Assembly: GCA_946480525.1 (NCBI GenBank)
Contig: CAMLLA010000027.1
Location: forward strand, 1 to 17,790
Origin: an uncultured Asticcacaulis sp.
Lineage (GTDB): Bacteria; Pseudomonadota; Alphaproteobacteria; Caulobacterales; Caulobacteraceae
Length of the DNA stretch: 17,790 nucleotides
Reading direction: 5' to 3'
A program made the translations under genes and the position numbers. Below are positions 7,021-13,272 of this stretch, one piece after another (the first letter of the stretch is position 1; every line of letters starts with the position of its first letter). The notes below the pieces were generated by a model. It was not told the origin of the DNA. It worked only from the letters and a program-made list of their open reading frames with translations, and did not search any database.

Positions 7021-7105
7021 GCGAAAATGATTAGCTCTTGAGCATCCGCAGCGAAGTGTACTTTTGTACATGAGCAAGGGCGCGCAGAGAGATGATTATT
7101 TGCAG
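7021..7105 (-). repeat. 85-bp intergenic repeat, copy B, between phaA and phaB
   Basis: It is the partner of the copy at 6156-6240, in the same orientation and again directly after a stop codon on the minus strand (16 bases past the phaA stop). The central palindrome is reduced to a stem-loop, TGTAC-TTTT-GTACA (7057-7070). The two copies flank phaB as direct repeats about 865 bases apart. Confidence 0.7.
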
Positions 7106-7121
7106 CCATCAGGGCGGCGCG

Positions 7122-8303
7122 TTAAATGGATTCAACGGCCAGGGCGACGCCCATACCACCACCGATGCAGAGCGTCGCGAGGCCCTTCCTGGCACCCGAA
7201 CGCTGCATTTCGTGCAGCAGGGTCGTCAGGACGCGCGCGCCCGAAGCGCCGATCGGGTGACCGATGGCGATGGCGCCGCCGTTGACATTGACCTTGGCCG
7301 TATCCCAGCCCAGCTCGCGGTTGACGCTGATCGCCTGGGCGGCGAAGGCTTCATTGGCTTCGATCAGGTCGAGGTCGCCAATGCTCCAGCCGGCCTTTTT
7401 AAGGGCGTTCTGCGTCGCGCGGATCGGGCCGGTGCCCATGATGGCCGGATCGACGCCGGCAATGCCCGAAGCGACGATTTTCGCCAGCGGCTTCAGGCCG
7501 CGGCGGTCGGCTTCGGCGCGCGACATCAGGACAACGGCGGCTGCGCCATCATTGAGACCCGAAGCGTTGCCGGCGGTGACGGTGCCTTCCTTGATGAAGG
7601 CGGGCTTGAGGCCCGCCAGGGCTTCATAGGTCGCGCCGTGGCGGATATATTCGTCCTTGTCGACGACGACATCGCCCTTGCGGCCCTTGATGGTGACAGC
7701 GGCGATTTCACCGTCGAACTTGCCGGCCTTCTGGGCAGCCTCGGCCTTGTTCTGCGAGGCGACGGCGAACTCGTCCTGCTCCTGGCGGCTGATGCTCCAC
7801 TTGGCGGCGATGTTCTCGGCCGTCTGCCCCATGTGATAGTTGTTGAAAGCGTCCCACAAACCGTCGCGGATCATGGTGTCGACCAAGCTCAGGTCGCCCA
7901 TCTTCTGGCCGGTGCGGATATAGGCGGCGTGCATGGCCATCGACATGCTTTCCTGGCCGCCGGCGACAACTATTGCCGATTCCCCCAAAGCCACTTGCTG
8001 GGCGCCCAGCGCCACGGCCCGCAGGCCGGAACCGCATATCTGATTGATCGACCAGGCAGGTGCGTCCGTCGGGACGCCGGCCTTGATCGAGGCCTGCCGC
8101 GCCGGGCCCTGGCCCTGGCCGGCCTGAAGCACCTGCCCCAGAATCACTTCGTTGACGTCGGCGGGCTGCAGGCCCGCCCGTTCGACCGCCGCCTTGATGG
8201 CGATGGCGCCCAGTTCGTGCCCTGGCAGGGTGGCAAGTGCCCCCAGGAAAGACCCCACGGGCGTGCGGGCTGCGGATACGATAACGACTTCGTTGAGGGA
8301 CAT
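7122..8303 (-). CDS. phaA: Acetyl-CoA acetyltransferase (beta-ketothiolase) PhaA
   Basis: PhaA condenses two acetyl-CoA into acetoacetyl-CoA, the first step of polyhydroxybutyrate synthesis. It is a 393-aa biosynthetic thiolase with the complete active site: Cys90 in [11 protein letters not shown] (acylated nucleophile), His349 in [16 protein letters not shown], and Cys379 in CIGGGMG. NEAFA is also present. These positions are within one residue of the classic Zoogloea enzyme. The start has AAGGAG 6 bases upstream. It is the first gene of the phaA-phaB unit and is divergent from phaR across 375 bases. A catabolic thiolase is possible by sequence alone, but the phaB and phaR neighbours settle the role. 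Confidence 0.96.
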   Translation of the reverse strand: MSLNEVVIVSAARTPVGSFLGALATLPGHELGAIAIKAAVERAGLQPADVNEVILGQVLQAGQGQGPARQASIKAGVPTDAPAWSINQICGSGLRAVALGAQQVALGESAIVVAGGQESMSMAMHAAYIRTGQKMGDLSLVDTMIRDGLWDAFNNYHMGQTAENIAAKWSISRQEQDEFAVASQNKAEAAQKAGKFDGEIAAVTIKGRKGDVVVDKDEYIRHGATYEALAGLKPAFIKEGTVTAGNASGLNDGAAAVVLMSRAEADRRGLKPLAKIVASGIAGVDPAIMGTGPIRATQNALKKAGWSIGDLDLIEANEAFAAQAISVNRELGWDTAKVNVNGGAIAIGHPIGASGARVLTTLLHEMQRSGARKGLATLCIGGGMGVALAVESI

Positions 8304-8354
8304 AGGCTCTCCTTGAGTGCGCGTACGGGGAGAATAAACGCTGATTTCACGGGC

Positions 8355-8382
8355 AGTTAAATTACCTAAGGCGCGAAATCAA
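8355..8382 (-). promoter_or_regulatory. Weak candidate promoter for phaA-phaB
   Basis: On the minus strand TTGATT (8377-8382) and TTAACT (8355-8360) are 16 bases apart, placing a transcript start about 40-50 bases before the phaA ATG. Both boxes are imperfect and other AT-rich pairs exist in this intergenic region. Confidence 0.25.
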
Positions 8383-8478
8383 GACCGGGCCGCCCTCGCC
8401 GACTGAACACTGATTACACATTGTGTGCACCTGCGTGATAACGCGGTTCCGGTACACAATCATCGGCCGCGCCACGAA

Positions 8479-8504
8479 ATGCTGCGCAAAAACATTTGCA
8501 GCAT
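8479..8504. promoter_or_regulatory. Inverted repeat between phaA and phaR, candidate PhaR operator
   Basis: ATGCTGC (8479-8485) is mirrored exactly by GCAGCAT (8498-8504). An inner pair, GCAAA (8486-8490) and TTTGC (8495-8499), surrounds AACA, so almost the whole 26 bases are symmetric apart from one 2-base offset. PhaR of Paracoccus is known to bind sites with CTGC and GCAG half-sites, though spaced 3-4 bases apart; here the same half-sites are 12 bases apart. The position midway between the divergent phaA and phaR would allow control of both, including PhaR autoregulation. Confidence 0.45.
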
Positions 8505-8678
8505 CCATAAGGGCCAAAAACACGTTTCGTCAATTCACAAACCTTTGAATTTTATTATTTATTTTGCACCGCAACTAAAGACTTTACGCATGAGCAAAAA
8601 AGGGTTTAACCTTGGCCGCATAAGGCCTTGCGCACTTGGCGGGCCCATAAAACAAGACTGGAAACAAGGAGTGCGACA

Positions 8679-9311
8679 GTGAGCGAAACGAAAACGCGTA
8701 GCAAGCGCGGCGAAGGCGACCGGGTCATCATCAAGAAGTACGCGAACCGGCGCCTGTACAACACCGCCACCAGTTCTTACGTCACGCTCGACAACCTGTC
8801 GGACATGGTCCGCCAGAATGTCGATTTCGTTGTTTTCGACGCCAAGACGGGCGACGACATTACCCGCTCGGTCCTTGCCCAGATCATCTTCGAAGAAGAG
8901 AGCCGCGGCCAGAACCTGCTGCCGATCCAGTTCCTGCGCCAGCTCATCAGCTTTTACGGCGACTCGATGCAGAATCTTTTGCCCACCTATCTCGAAATGT
9001 CGCTCGACGGTTTCGCCAAGCAACAGGAGCGTTTCCGCTCGCAGTTCCAGCAGGCTTTCGGCGGCGCGCCCGGCATCGGCTATTTCGATGAACAGGTGTC
9101 GCAGAACCTGGCCATGTTCGATCGCGCCATGCGCATGTTCTCGCCCTTCTCGTTCGCCAACGCCGCTGGCGGCACGGCGGTCGCTCCGGAGAGCGATGCG
9201 CCCGCCGCGCCGCCGCAATCCGCACCGCGTGAGACCGACACCGTACGCGAACTGCGCGAACAGATGGAAGCCATGAAGGCCCAGATCGACGCTTTGGCCA
9301 AAAAGAGCTAA
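8679..9311 (+). CDS. phaR: Polyhydroxyalkanoate synthesis repressor PhaR
   Basis: PhaR senses polyhydroxyalkanoate granules and represses phasin and other PHA genes. This 210-aa protein has the N-terminal DNA-binding domain (about 15-75: VIIKKYANRRLYNTATSSYV, TLDNLSDMV, DITRSVLAQIIFEEES), the PHB accumulation domain (about 77-120: LLPIQFLRQLISFYG, LEMSLDGF, Q-rich FRSQFQQAF), an Ala/Pro-rich stretch (about 160-185) and a C-terminal coiled coil (TVRELREQMEAMKAQIDAL). I place the start at GTG 8679 because AAGGAG at 8666-8671 lies 7 bases upstream. An upstream in-frame TTG at 8628 would add 17 unrelated residues. phaA-phaB are divergent. No clear terminator follows, so the two small genes downstream may share the transcript. 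Confidence 0.95.
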   Translation: MSETKTRSKRGEGDRVIIKKYANRRLYNTATSSYVTLDNLSDMVRQNVDFVVFDAKTGDDITRSVLAQIIFEEESRGQNLLPIQFLRQLISFYGDSMQNLLPTYLEMSLDGFAKQQERFRSQFQQAFGGAPGIGYFDEQVSQNLAMFDRAMRMFSPFSFANAAGGTAVAPESDAPAAPPQSAPRETDTVRELREQMEAMKAQIDALAKKS

Positions 9312-9352
9312 ACAAACCGATCTTTTAGTATTGTTGGTGTAGTTCTATTCGC

Positions 9353-9634
9353 ATGAGCGACAAAGACTCTTCCCTGCCCGTCCCCGCCGGTCCGGTCATT
9401 GACCAGACCGGCGCCCAAACCAGCGAACGGGTGCGTCCGCGTAAATCACGGGGCGCCACCAATGCGTCCGACCCGATCTTCGAAGCCCAGATCCTGGGCG
9501 GCGGGGAAAAGCGCGGCCTGCGCGGAGGACCTGAGACGCTGGAGCGGGCAAAATCAACCTACCTCAAGTCGGAATATTCCGGCCCCAATGACCGCCGACC
9601 CCGCCCCGGGCGCGTGACGAAGACGGAAATCTGA
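9353..9634 (+). CDS. Small conserved-looking hypothetical protein (93 aa)
   Basis: This is a charged, soluble 93-aa protein with no signal peptide or membrane segment. The first 35 residues are low-complexity and rich in Pro, Ser and basic residues. The rest is more distinctive: DPIFEAQILGGGEKRGLRGG, then ETLERAKSTYLKSEYSGP and a basic tail. I recall similar GQ-KRGLRGG...A+S.YL..E+SG...RR proteins in other alphaproteobacteria but cannot name a function. It begins 41 bases after phaR on the same strand. The ribosome site is weak (no clear GGAG before the ATG), so the start is uncertain. Confidence 0.65.
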   Translation: MSDKDSSLPVPAGPVIDQTGAQTSERVRPRKSRGATNASDPIFEAQILGGGEKRGLRGGPETLERAKSTYLKSEYSGPNDRRPRPGRVTKTEI

Positions 9635-9762
9635 GCCGTCGCATTAACCCTGACAGTCGCTTTTTCCCCAAAACATCAGATAGTTACAATTTGACGGCGT
9701 CCCGCTCTTAACCACGGCATGGCTCTTGCACCGCTTCGCGCATCTGTTGCCCGGAGTTCCGC

Positions 9763-9861
9763 ATGTCGAAAGCCAATTATAACCGTTTCACGCCGTCGCG
9801 CCTGGCCATGCGCGCCTTCGACACCCTGGTCGTCACCCTGATTTTCGCTGTCTTCGGCTGA
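9763..9861 (+). CDS. Putative 32-aa single-helix membrane micro-protein
   Basis: The frame reads MSKANYNRFTPSRLAMRAFD followed by TLVVTLIFAVFG and TGA. It has a good ribosome site, GGAG at 9753-9756, 6 bases before the ATG. The layout is that of a small membrane protein: a basic N-terminal half (Lys3, Arg8, Arg13, Arg17) that would stay in the cytoplasm, then a 12-15 residue hydrophobic segment at the very end. A strong terminator begins 23 bases after the stop. It is too short for normal gene callers. No function can be assigned; coding is supported by the ribosome site, composition and terminator, not by homology. Confidence 0.5.
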   Translation: MSKANYNRFTPSRLAMRAFDTLVVTLIFAVFG

Positions 9862-9882
9862 CCTAAGCCGGCGTTGACGCAC

Positions 9883-9920
9883 AAAAAAAGCCCGGCGCAT
9901 CGCTGCACCGGGCTTTTTGT
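9883..9920. terminator. Bidirectional rho-independent terminator
   Basis: AAAAAGCCCGG (9885-9895) and CCGGGCTTTTT (9908-9918) form a perfect 11-bp stem around a 12-base loop, with T-runs on both strands. It ends the phaR-side transcript on the plus strand and lies 17 bases past the stop of the membrane protein gene on the minus strand. Confidence 0.88.
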
Positions 9921-9935
9921 TGATCGACATCAGGC

Positions 9936-10460
9936 TCAGGCGCCGAAGTCGATATCCTTGCGCGCCGAGATGGCGGTAACGATAAAGCCGGCCAGCACGT
10001 CCATCAGGATCATGGCAGTCAGCAGGAAGAAGGTCGAGGTCGAGAACGGCCGCAGCAGCAGGAACTCCACCAGCGCGACGATGAACAGCATCATCGACAG
10101 CGAGTGGTTGATGATCGCCACCTTGTCGGACTTGGTCGACTTCAGCAGTTCGAAGAACAGGCAGATCAACGCACCCAGAAGGATGATGTCACCGACCTGG
10201 ATCACCCATTGGGTGCCGGGAGACGGCATGGGCAGGGTGACGATGACCTGGGTCATGGCGTTGTAGGCCGCATTGGTGTCCGGCCCGCCGATCCAGGAAA
10301 TGATGGCGAGGATATTGTAGACAAACCACGGCAGGGCTAGGAGCGGGAAGGCAGTAACCAAGCTGACATTCCTTTGTACGGGCTTGCGGGGCTGGTCGTC
10401 CAGAACGCCTATGGCGGTTTCCACGCCAATGGAGGTCTTGGGGTCGTTGAACAATGGCAA
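9936..10460 (-). CDS. Four-helix inner-membrane protein of unknown function
   Basis: This 174-aa protein has a hydrophilic N-terminus (1-32), probably cytoplasmic, followed by four likely membrane helices at about 33-56, 87-105, 113-136 and 142-165. The longest loop (57-86), between helices 1 and 2, would face the periplasm. The start is TTG at 10458-10460, chosen because GGGGAGGA, a strong ribosome site, lies 7 bases upstream. I see no catalytic or ligand motif. It follows a GT2 glycosyltransferase on the same strand after 105 bases. The helix count would fit a small GtrA-like flippase, but the NF..NR motif of that family is absent, so I do not assign it. Confidence 0.75.
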   Translation of the reverse strand: MPLFNDPKTSIGVETAIGVLDDQPRKPVQRNVSLVTAFPLLALPWFVYNILAIISWIGGPDTNAAYNAMTQVIVTLPMPSPGTQWVIQVGDIILLGALICLFFELLKSTKSDKVAIINHSLSMMLFIVALVEFLLLRPFSTSTFFLLTAMILMDVLAGFIVTAISARKDIDFGA

Positions 10461-10481
10461 AGCGCAGTCCTCCCCATCCTT

Positions 10482-10508
10482 GTCCGGCCGCCCCCGATTG
10501 GGCCGGAC
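10482..10508. repeat. 8-bp GC-rich hairpin upstream of the membrane protein gene
   Basis: GTCCGGCC (10482-10489) and GGCCGGAC (10501-10508) are exact reverse complements around 11 bases. On the minus strand this hairpin sits in the 105-base gap between the GT2 gene and the ribosome site of the next gene. No T-run follows in either direction, so it is not a typical terminator. It could be a processing or stabilising structure in a shared transcript. Confidence 0.45.
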
Positions 10509-10565
10509 TGAAAGCGCATCCCGATACCTGTGCGACGTCGCCGGTCCGGATGCGCAACACGCAGA

Positions 10566-11300
10566 TCACTCCGCTTCGCTGACCTTGCCAGGTTTGCGTA
10601 AACGGCGGTTTAACCACATTACACCCGGAAGGTCGGTTAGCGCTACGGCCAATCGTCCGATATTGGTATATTTCGACTGACCTGTTGTACGGGCGCGATC
10701 ATCGACCGTCTCCAGAAGCGTCGTAAACCCTTCGCGATTGACCAGGGCCGGCAGGTAACGGTGCATCTGATCGAAGTACGGCAAGCGCAGGAAGACATCG
10801 CGCCGGATCGCCTTAAGCCCGCAAGCGGTGTCGTCGCAATTGTCGTTCAGCAGGTTCTTGCGGATGCCGTTGGCCCAGCGCGACGCCCACTTCTTCGACG
10901 CCGTGTCCTGGCGGTTGCGGCGCTGGCCGGCGACCAGGCCGACGTGCGGCGGCGCATCGCGCAGGATCATGGCCATCCGGGCCGCATCGGCGGGAGGGTT
11001 CTGGCCGTCACCATCGACCGTGACGACAATGCCGGAACGCGCGGCCATGACGCCGCTGCGGATGGCGGCGCTCTTGCCGGAATTGTGCTCATGGCGCAGG
11101 ACGCGTAAGCACGGGATAGTCCGCTTCGCCTCGCTCAGGCGGGCATAGGAGGCGTCCGTCGATCGGTCGTCGACCATGATGATTTCAAAGCCGTCCACGC
11201 CGTAAGTCTTTGAAAAAACCGCTTCAATCTCGCTCGCGACTTGTACGGCGGCCCCTTCTTCGTTATAGACTGGCACGACGACGGAGACGGTGGGGGACAT
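10566..11300 (-). CDS. GT2 glycosyltransferase, dolichol-phosphate-mannose-synthase-like
   Basis: This 244-aa GT-A fold enzyme probably moves a sugar from a nucleotide donor to a polyprenyl phosphate. Motifs: VSVVVPVYNEE (5-15), IIMVDDRSTD (40-49, nucleotide binding), NSGKSAAIRSG (73-83), VTVDGDGQNPP (93-103, DxD-type metal site) and, near the C-terminus, GQSKYTNIGR with DLPGVMWLNRR. Unlike ArnC or GtrB it lacks two C-terminal membrane helices; only one weakly hydrophobic stretch remains. I chose the ATG at 11300 because the family starts a few residues before VSVVVPVYNEE; an in-frame ATG at 11339 would add 13 residues. Both have weak ribosome sites. It is divergent from the GT-C enzyme at 11457. 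Confidence 0.88.
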   Translation of the reverse strand: MSPTVSVVVPVYNEEGAAVQVASEIEAVFSKTYGVDGFEIIMVDDRSTDASYARLSEAKRTIPCLRVLRHEHNSGKSAAIRSGVMAARSGIVVTVDGDGQNPPADAARMAMILRDAPPHVGLVAGQRRNRQDTASKKWASRWANGIRKNLLNDNCDDTACGLKAIRRDVFLRLPYFDQMHRYLPALVNREGFTTLLETVDDRARTTGQSKYTNIGRLAVALTDLPGVMWLNRRLRKPGKVSEAE

Positions 11301-11456
11301 GGTTTGGGTCTCGAATGAGGAAGGCAAGCCCGACCTCATAGCCGTTTCAACTGCGCCCGTAAACAGTTGGCGGTTTATCTGAGGCGCGGATAAGTGCCCG
11401 GGTCCGTTGATGTTTTGCGGCCAGCCTGCCTTGACCTTGTTGCTTTAGGTTGTCCC

Positions 11457-13166
11457 ATGACGCGGCTTCTTCCTCCCCAGATCTTGAACCTCGTCTCGGG
11501 CGGCATGCGCGGTCCCCTGCTGGCCGCCCTGCTGACCCTGGTCTGCGCCATGCCGCTGGCCTTCCTGATGCCGCCGCTGGACCGCGACGAGTCGCGGTTC
11601 GCCCAGGCGACCTCGCAGATGCTGGAAACCGGCGACTATATCAACATCAACTACCAGGACACGCCCCGGCACAAGAAGCCGATTGGCATTCACTGGCTGC
11701 AGGCCATGAGCGTCAAGCTGACGTCGACCGTGGCGGCCCGTGATATCGCGCCTTATCGTCTTCCGTCGCTCCTCGGCGCGGCGCTGGCAGCCTTTGCCTG
11801 CGCCTGGGGAGCGTCGCGGGCGTTCGGCACCCGCATAGGCACCAAGGCCGGGCTGCTTTTCGGCGTGACCTTCATGCTGGCGACCGAAGCCTTCTTCGCA
11901 AAGACCGACGCCGTGATGTGCGGCCTGATCGTACTGATGATGGCCGCGCTGGGCCAGATCTATCTCAGGGTACGCGACCTGCCGGTGGATGCGCCCAAGC
12001 CCAAGATCCTCAAGCTGAAGTTCGTCATGTGGCTGTCACTGGCCGCCGCCATACTGGTCAAGGGGCCCGTGCCGGCCATGGTCTTCGGCAGCGCTATCCT
12101 GGCCTTGTGGGCACTGGATCGCCGCATTGGATGGGCAAGGCATCTCGGCTGGTTGTCTGGCCTGATCCTTGTCGCATTGATCTGCGGACCGTGGGCCATA
12201 GCCATTACCGTCACGACCGACGGCGCCTTCTGGGCCTCGTCGATCGGCGGCGACCTGAAGGACAAGCTCGACAGCGGCTCCGAAGGCCATTTCGGCCTGC
12301 CCGGCTATCATCTGCTACTGCTGAGTGCGACCCTGTTCCCCGCCAGCTGGCTGTTCGGCGGCGCCATCCAGACCGCAATCCAGCGCTGGAAGGAACCGGC
12401 CGTGCGCTTCGCCATCGCGTGGTTCGTCCCAAGCTTCTTGATCTTCGAACTGATGCCGACCAAGTTGCCGCATTACCCGCTGCCGGTTTTCGCGGCCGTC
12501 GCCTGGCTGTGCGCCGTCTCGCTGGGCGTGCCGCTGAAACGCTGGGCCCAGGTCGTCAACTGGGTCTGCGGCCTTCTGGGCGGCGTGATTTTTACCGCCA
12601 TCGTCATCTATGCCCAACGCGAATGGGGCAGCCCTCCAACCTTCATCCTGGCGCTGCTGACCGCCATAGGCGCCCTCGTCGTAGGCCCGTTTGCCGGCTG
12701 GCTCCTGTGGCGCAAACATCAGCGTTACGGATTCGGCTTCCTGCTGGCGGCGGGTGTGGTCTGCCACCTGGGTCTGTTCAGCCTGGCGGCGTCGCTCAAG
12801 CCCCTGTGGATGTCGCGCCAGATGGAACAGGCACTGACGGCCGCACAGCTCGACCCACGCCTGGGTAAGGCGCCCGGGCCTGTCGCCACGCTCGGTTTCG
12901 CCGAGCCCAGCTTTGTTTTCGCCATGGGAACGCGTACCCGGCTATGCAATGAGGATGCTTCCTGCGCCGTCCAGGCAGTGATTGACGGCCGGCCGGTCTT
13001 TGTGGAATCCCGTCAGGAGCAGGCTTTCCAGGATGCCGCGCGCGCCGCCGGCATCACGCCGCGCAAGGTCACCCAGGTGAGCGGCCACAACTACAATGGC
13101 CACGACGAAGTTCTGACCCTCTATCGCAACCCACCTCAGCTCGACACGACAGGCCAGGACCGATAG
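11457..13166 (+). CDS. ArnT/PMT-family GT-C glycosyltransferase (integral membrane)
   Basis: This is a 569-aa polytopic inner-membrane enzyme that would transfer a sugar from a lipid-phosphate donor to an acceptor on the periplasmic side. The first periplasmic loop holds DRDESRFAQAT (42-52), the acidic DE pair expected to bind metal and donor phosphate in GT-C enzymes. KKPIGIHWLQA (73-83) matches the KPP..YW block of ArnT. FAKTDAVM (about 140-150) and MPTKLPHYPLPVFAA (about 335-350) are also family-like. About ten to twelve membrane helices are visible, then a soluble C-terminal region of roughly 110 residues. I prefer ATG 11457, which leaves a short cytoplasmic N-terminus. An in-frame GTG at 11394 with GAGG upstream would add 21 residues. 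The substrate is not readable: aminoarabinose, mannose or another sugar is possible. Confidence 0.88.
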   Translation: MTRLLPPQILNLVSGGMRGPLLAALLTLVCAMPLAFLMPPLDRDESRFAQATSQMLETGDYININYQDTPRHKKPIGIHWLQAMSVKLTSTVAARDIAPYRLPSLLGAALAAFACAWGASRAFGTRIGTKAGLLFGVTFMLATEAFFAKTDAVMCGLIVLMMAALGQIYLRVRDLPVDAPKPKILKLKFVMWLSLAAAILVKGPVPAMVFGSAILALWALDRRIGWARHLGWLSGLILVALICGPWAIAITVTTDGAFWASSIGGDLKDKLDSGSEGHFGLPGYHLLLLSATLFPASWLFGGAIQTAIQRWKEPAVRFAIAWFVPSFLIFELMPTKLPHYPLPVFAAVAWLCAVSLGVPLKRWAQVVNWVCGLLGGVIFTAIVIYAQREWGSPPTFILALLTAIGALVVGPFAGWLLWRKHQRYGFGFLLAAGVVCHLGLFSLAASLKPLWMSRQMEQALTAAQLDPRLGKAPGPVATLGFAEPSFVFAMGTRTRLCNEDASCAVQAVIDGRPVFVESRQEQAFQDAARAAGITPRKVTQVSGHNYNGHDEVLTLYRNPPQLDTTGQDR

Positions 13167-13167
13167 A

Positions 13168-13269
13168 GCGATATGCCCAAAAAGTGTGTAGCGGTTTTTG
13201 GCTGAATATCGCGACAAAACAAAAGCTGGAGCATGATGGCAGTTCGACCTGAACGCATCATGCTCCAGC
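13168..13269. repeat. Two-hairpin alphaproteobacterial-type intergenic repeat
   Basis: The whole gap between two convergent genes is filled by two hairpins. The first has arms GCGATAT (13168-13174) and ATATCGC (13206-13212), with a further CCAAAAA / TTTTTGG pairing around GTGTGTAGCGG. The second has perfect 14-bp arms (13225-13238 and 13256-13269). Between them is GACAAAACAAAA. The AAAGTG.G.AGCGGTTTT core and GAGCATGATG arms resemble a dispersed palindromic repeat common between genes of alphaproteobacteria; this is from memory of such sequences, not a search. Confidence 0.6.
13214..13269 (-). terminator. Rho-independent terminator after the second GT2 gene
   Basis: On the minus strand a perfect 14-bp stem (GCTGGAGCATGATG pairing with CATCATGCTCCAGC) with an inner GTTC/GAAC pair is followed by TTTTGTTTTGTC. 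It begins 4 bases past the glycosyltransferase stop at 13273 and would end a yidD-thrS-glycosyltransferase transcript. It is also the second hairpin of the two-hairpin repeat. Confidence 0.8.
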
Positions 13270-13272
13270 GGA

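Noticed and set aside
6166..7041. 291-codon plus-strand frame opposite phaB
   Set aside because: Antisense shadow of phaB. Its ends translate the two copies of the 85-bp repeat, which gives a false look of protein similarity (SKGAQ near the start here and in another frame at 7064).
7092..8360. Long plus-strand frame (422 codons) opposite phaA
   Set aside because: It is the antisense shadow of a high-GC gene: Asp/Gly/Arg/Ala-rich, no recognisable motif, no ribosome site. phaA on the other strand has a full thiolase active site.
8425..8682. 85-codon frame upstream of and overlapping phaR
   Set aside because: It fills the regulatory region between divergent genes, begins at GTG without a ribosome site and has no domain-like features. 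Only its last 30 codons are kept as a weak leader-peptide idea.
9640..9715. TTAACC half-sites as possible CtrA boxes upstream of the micro-protein
   Set aside because: CtrA boxes need a second TTAA about 7 bases away, which is absent at each half-site, so these are too weak to call.
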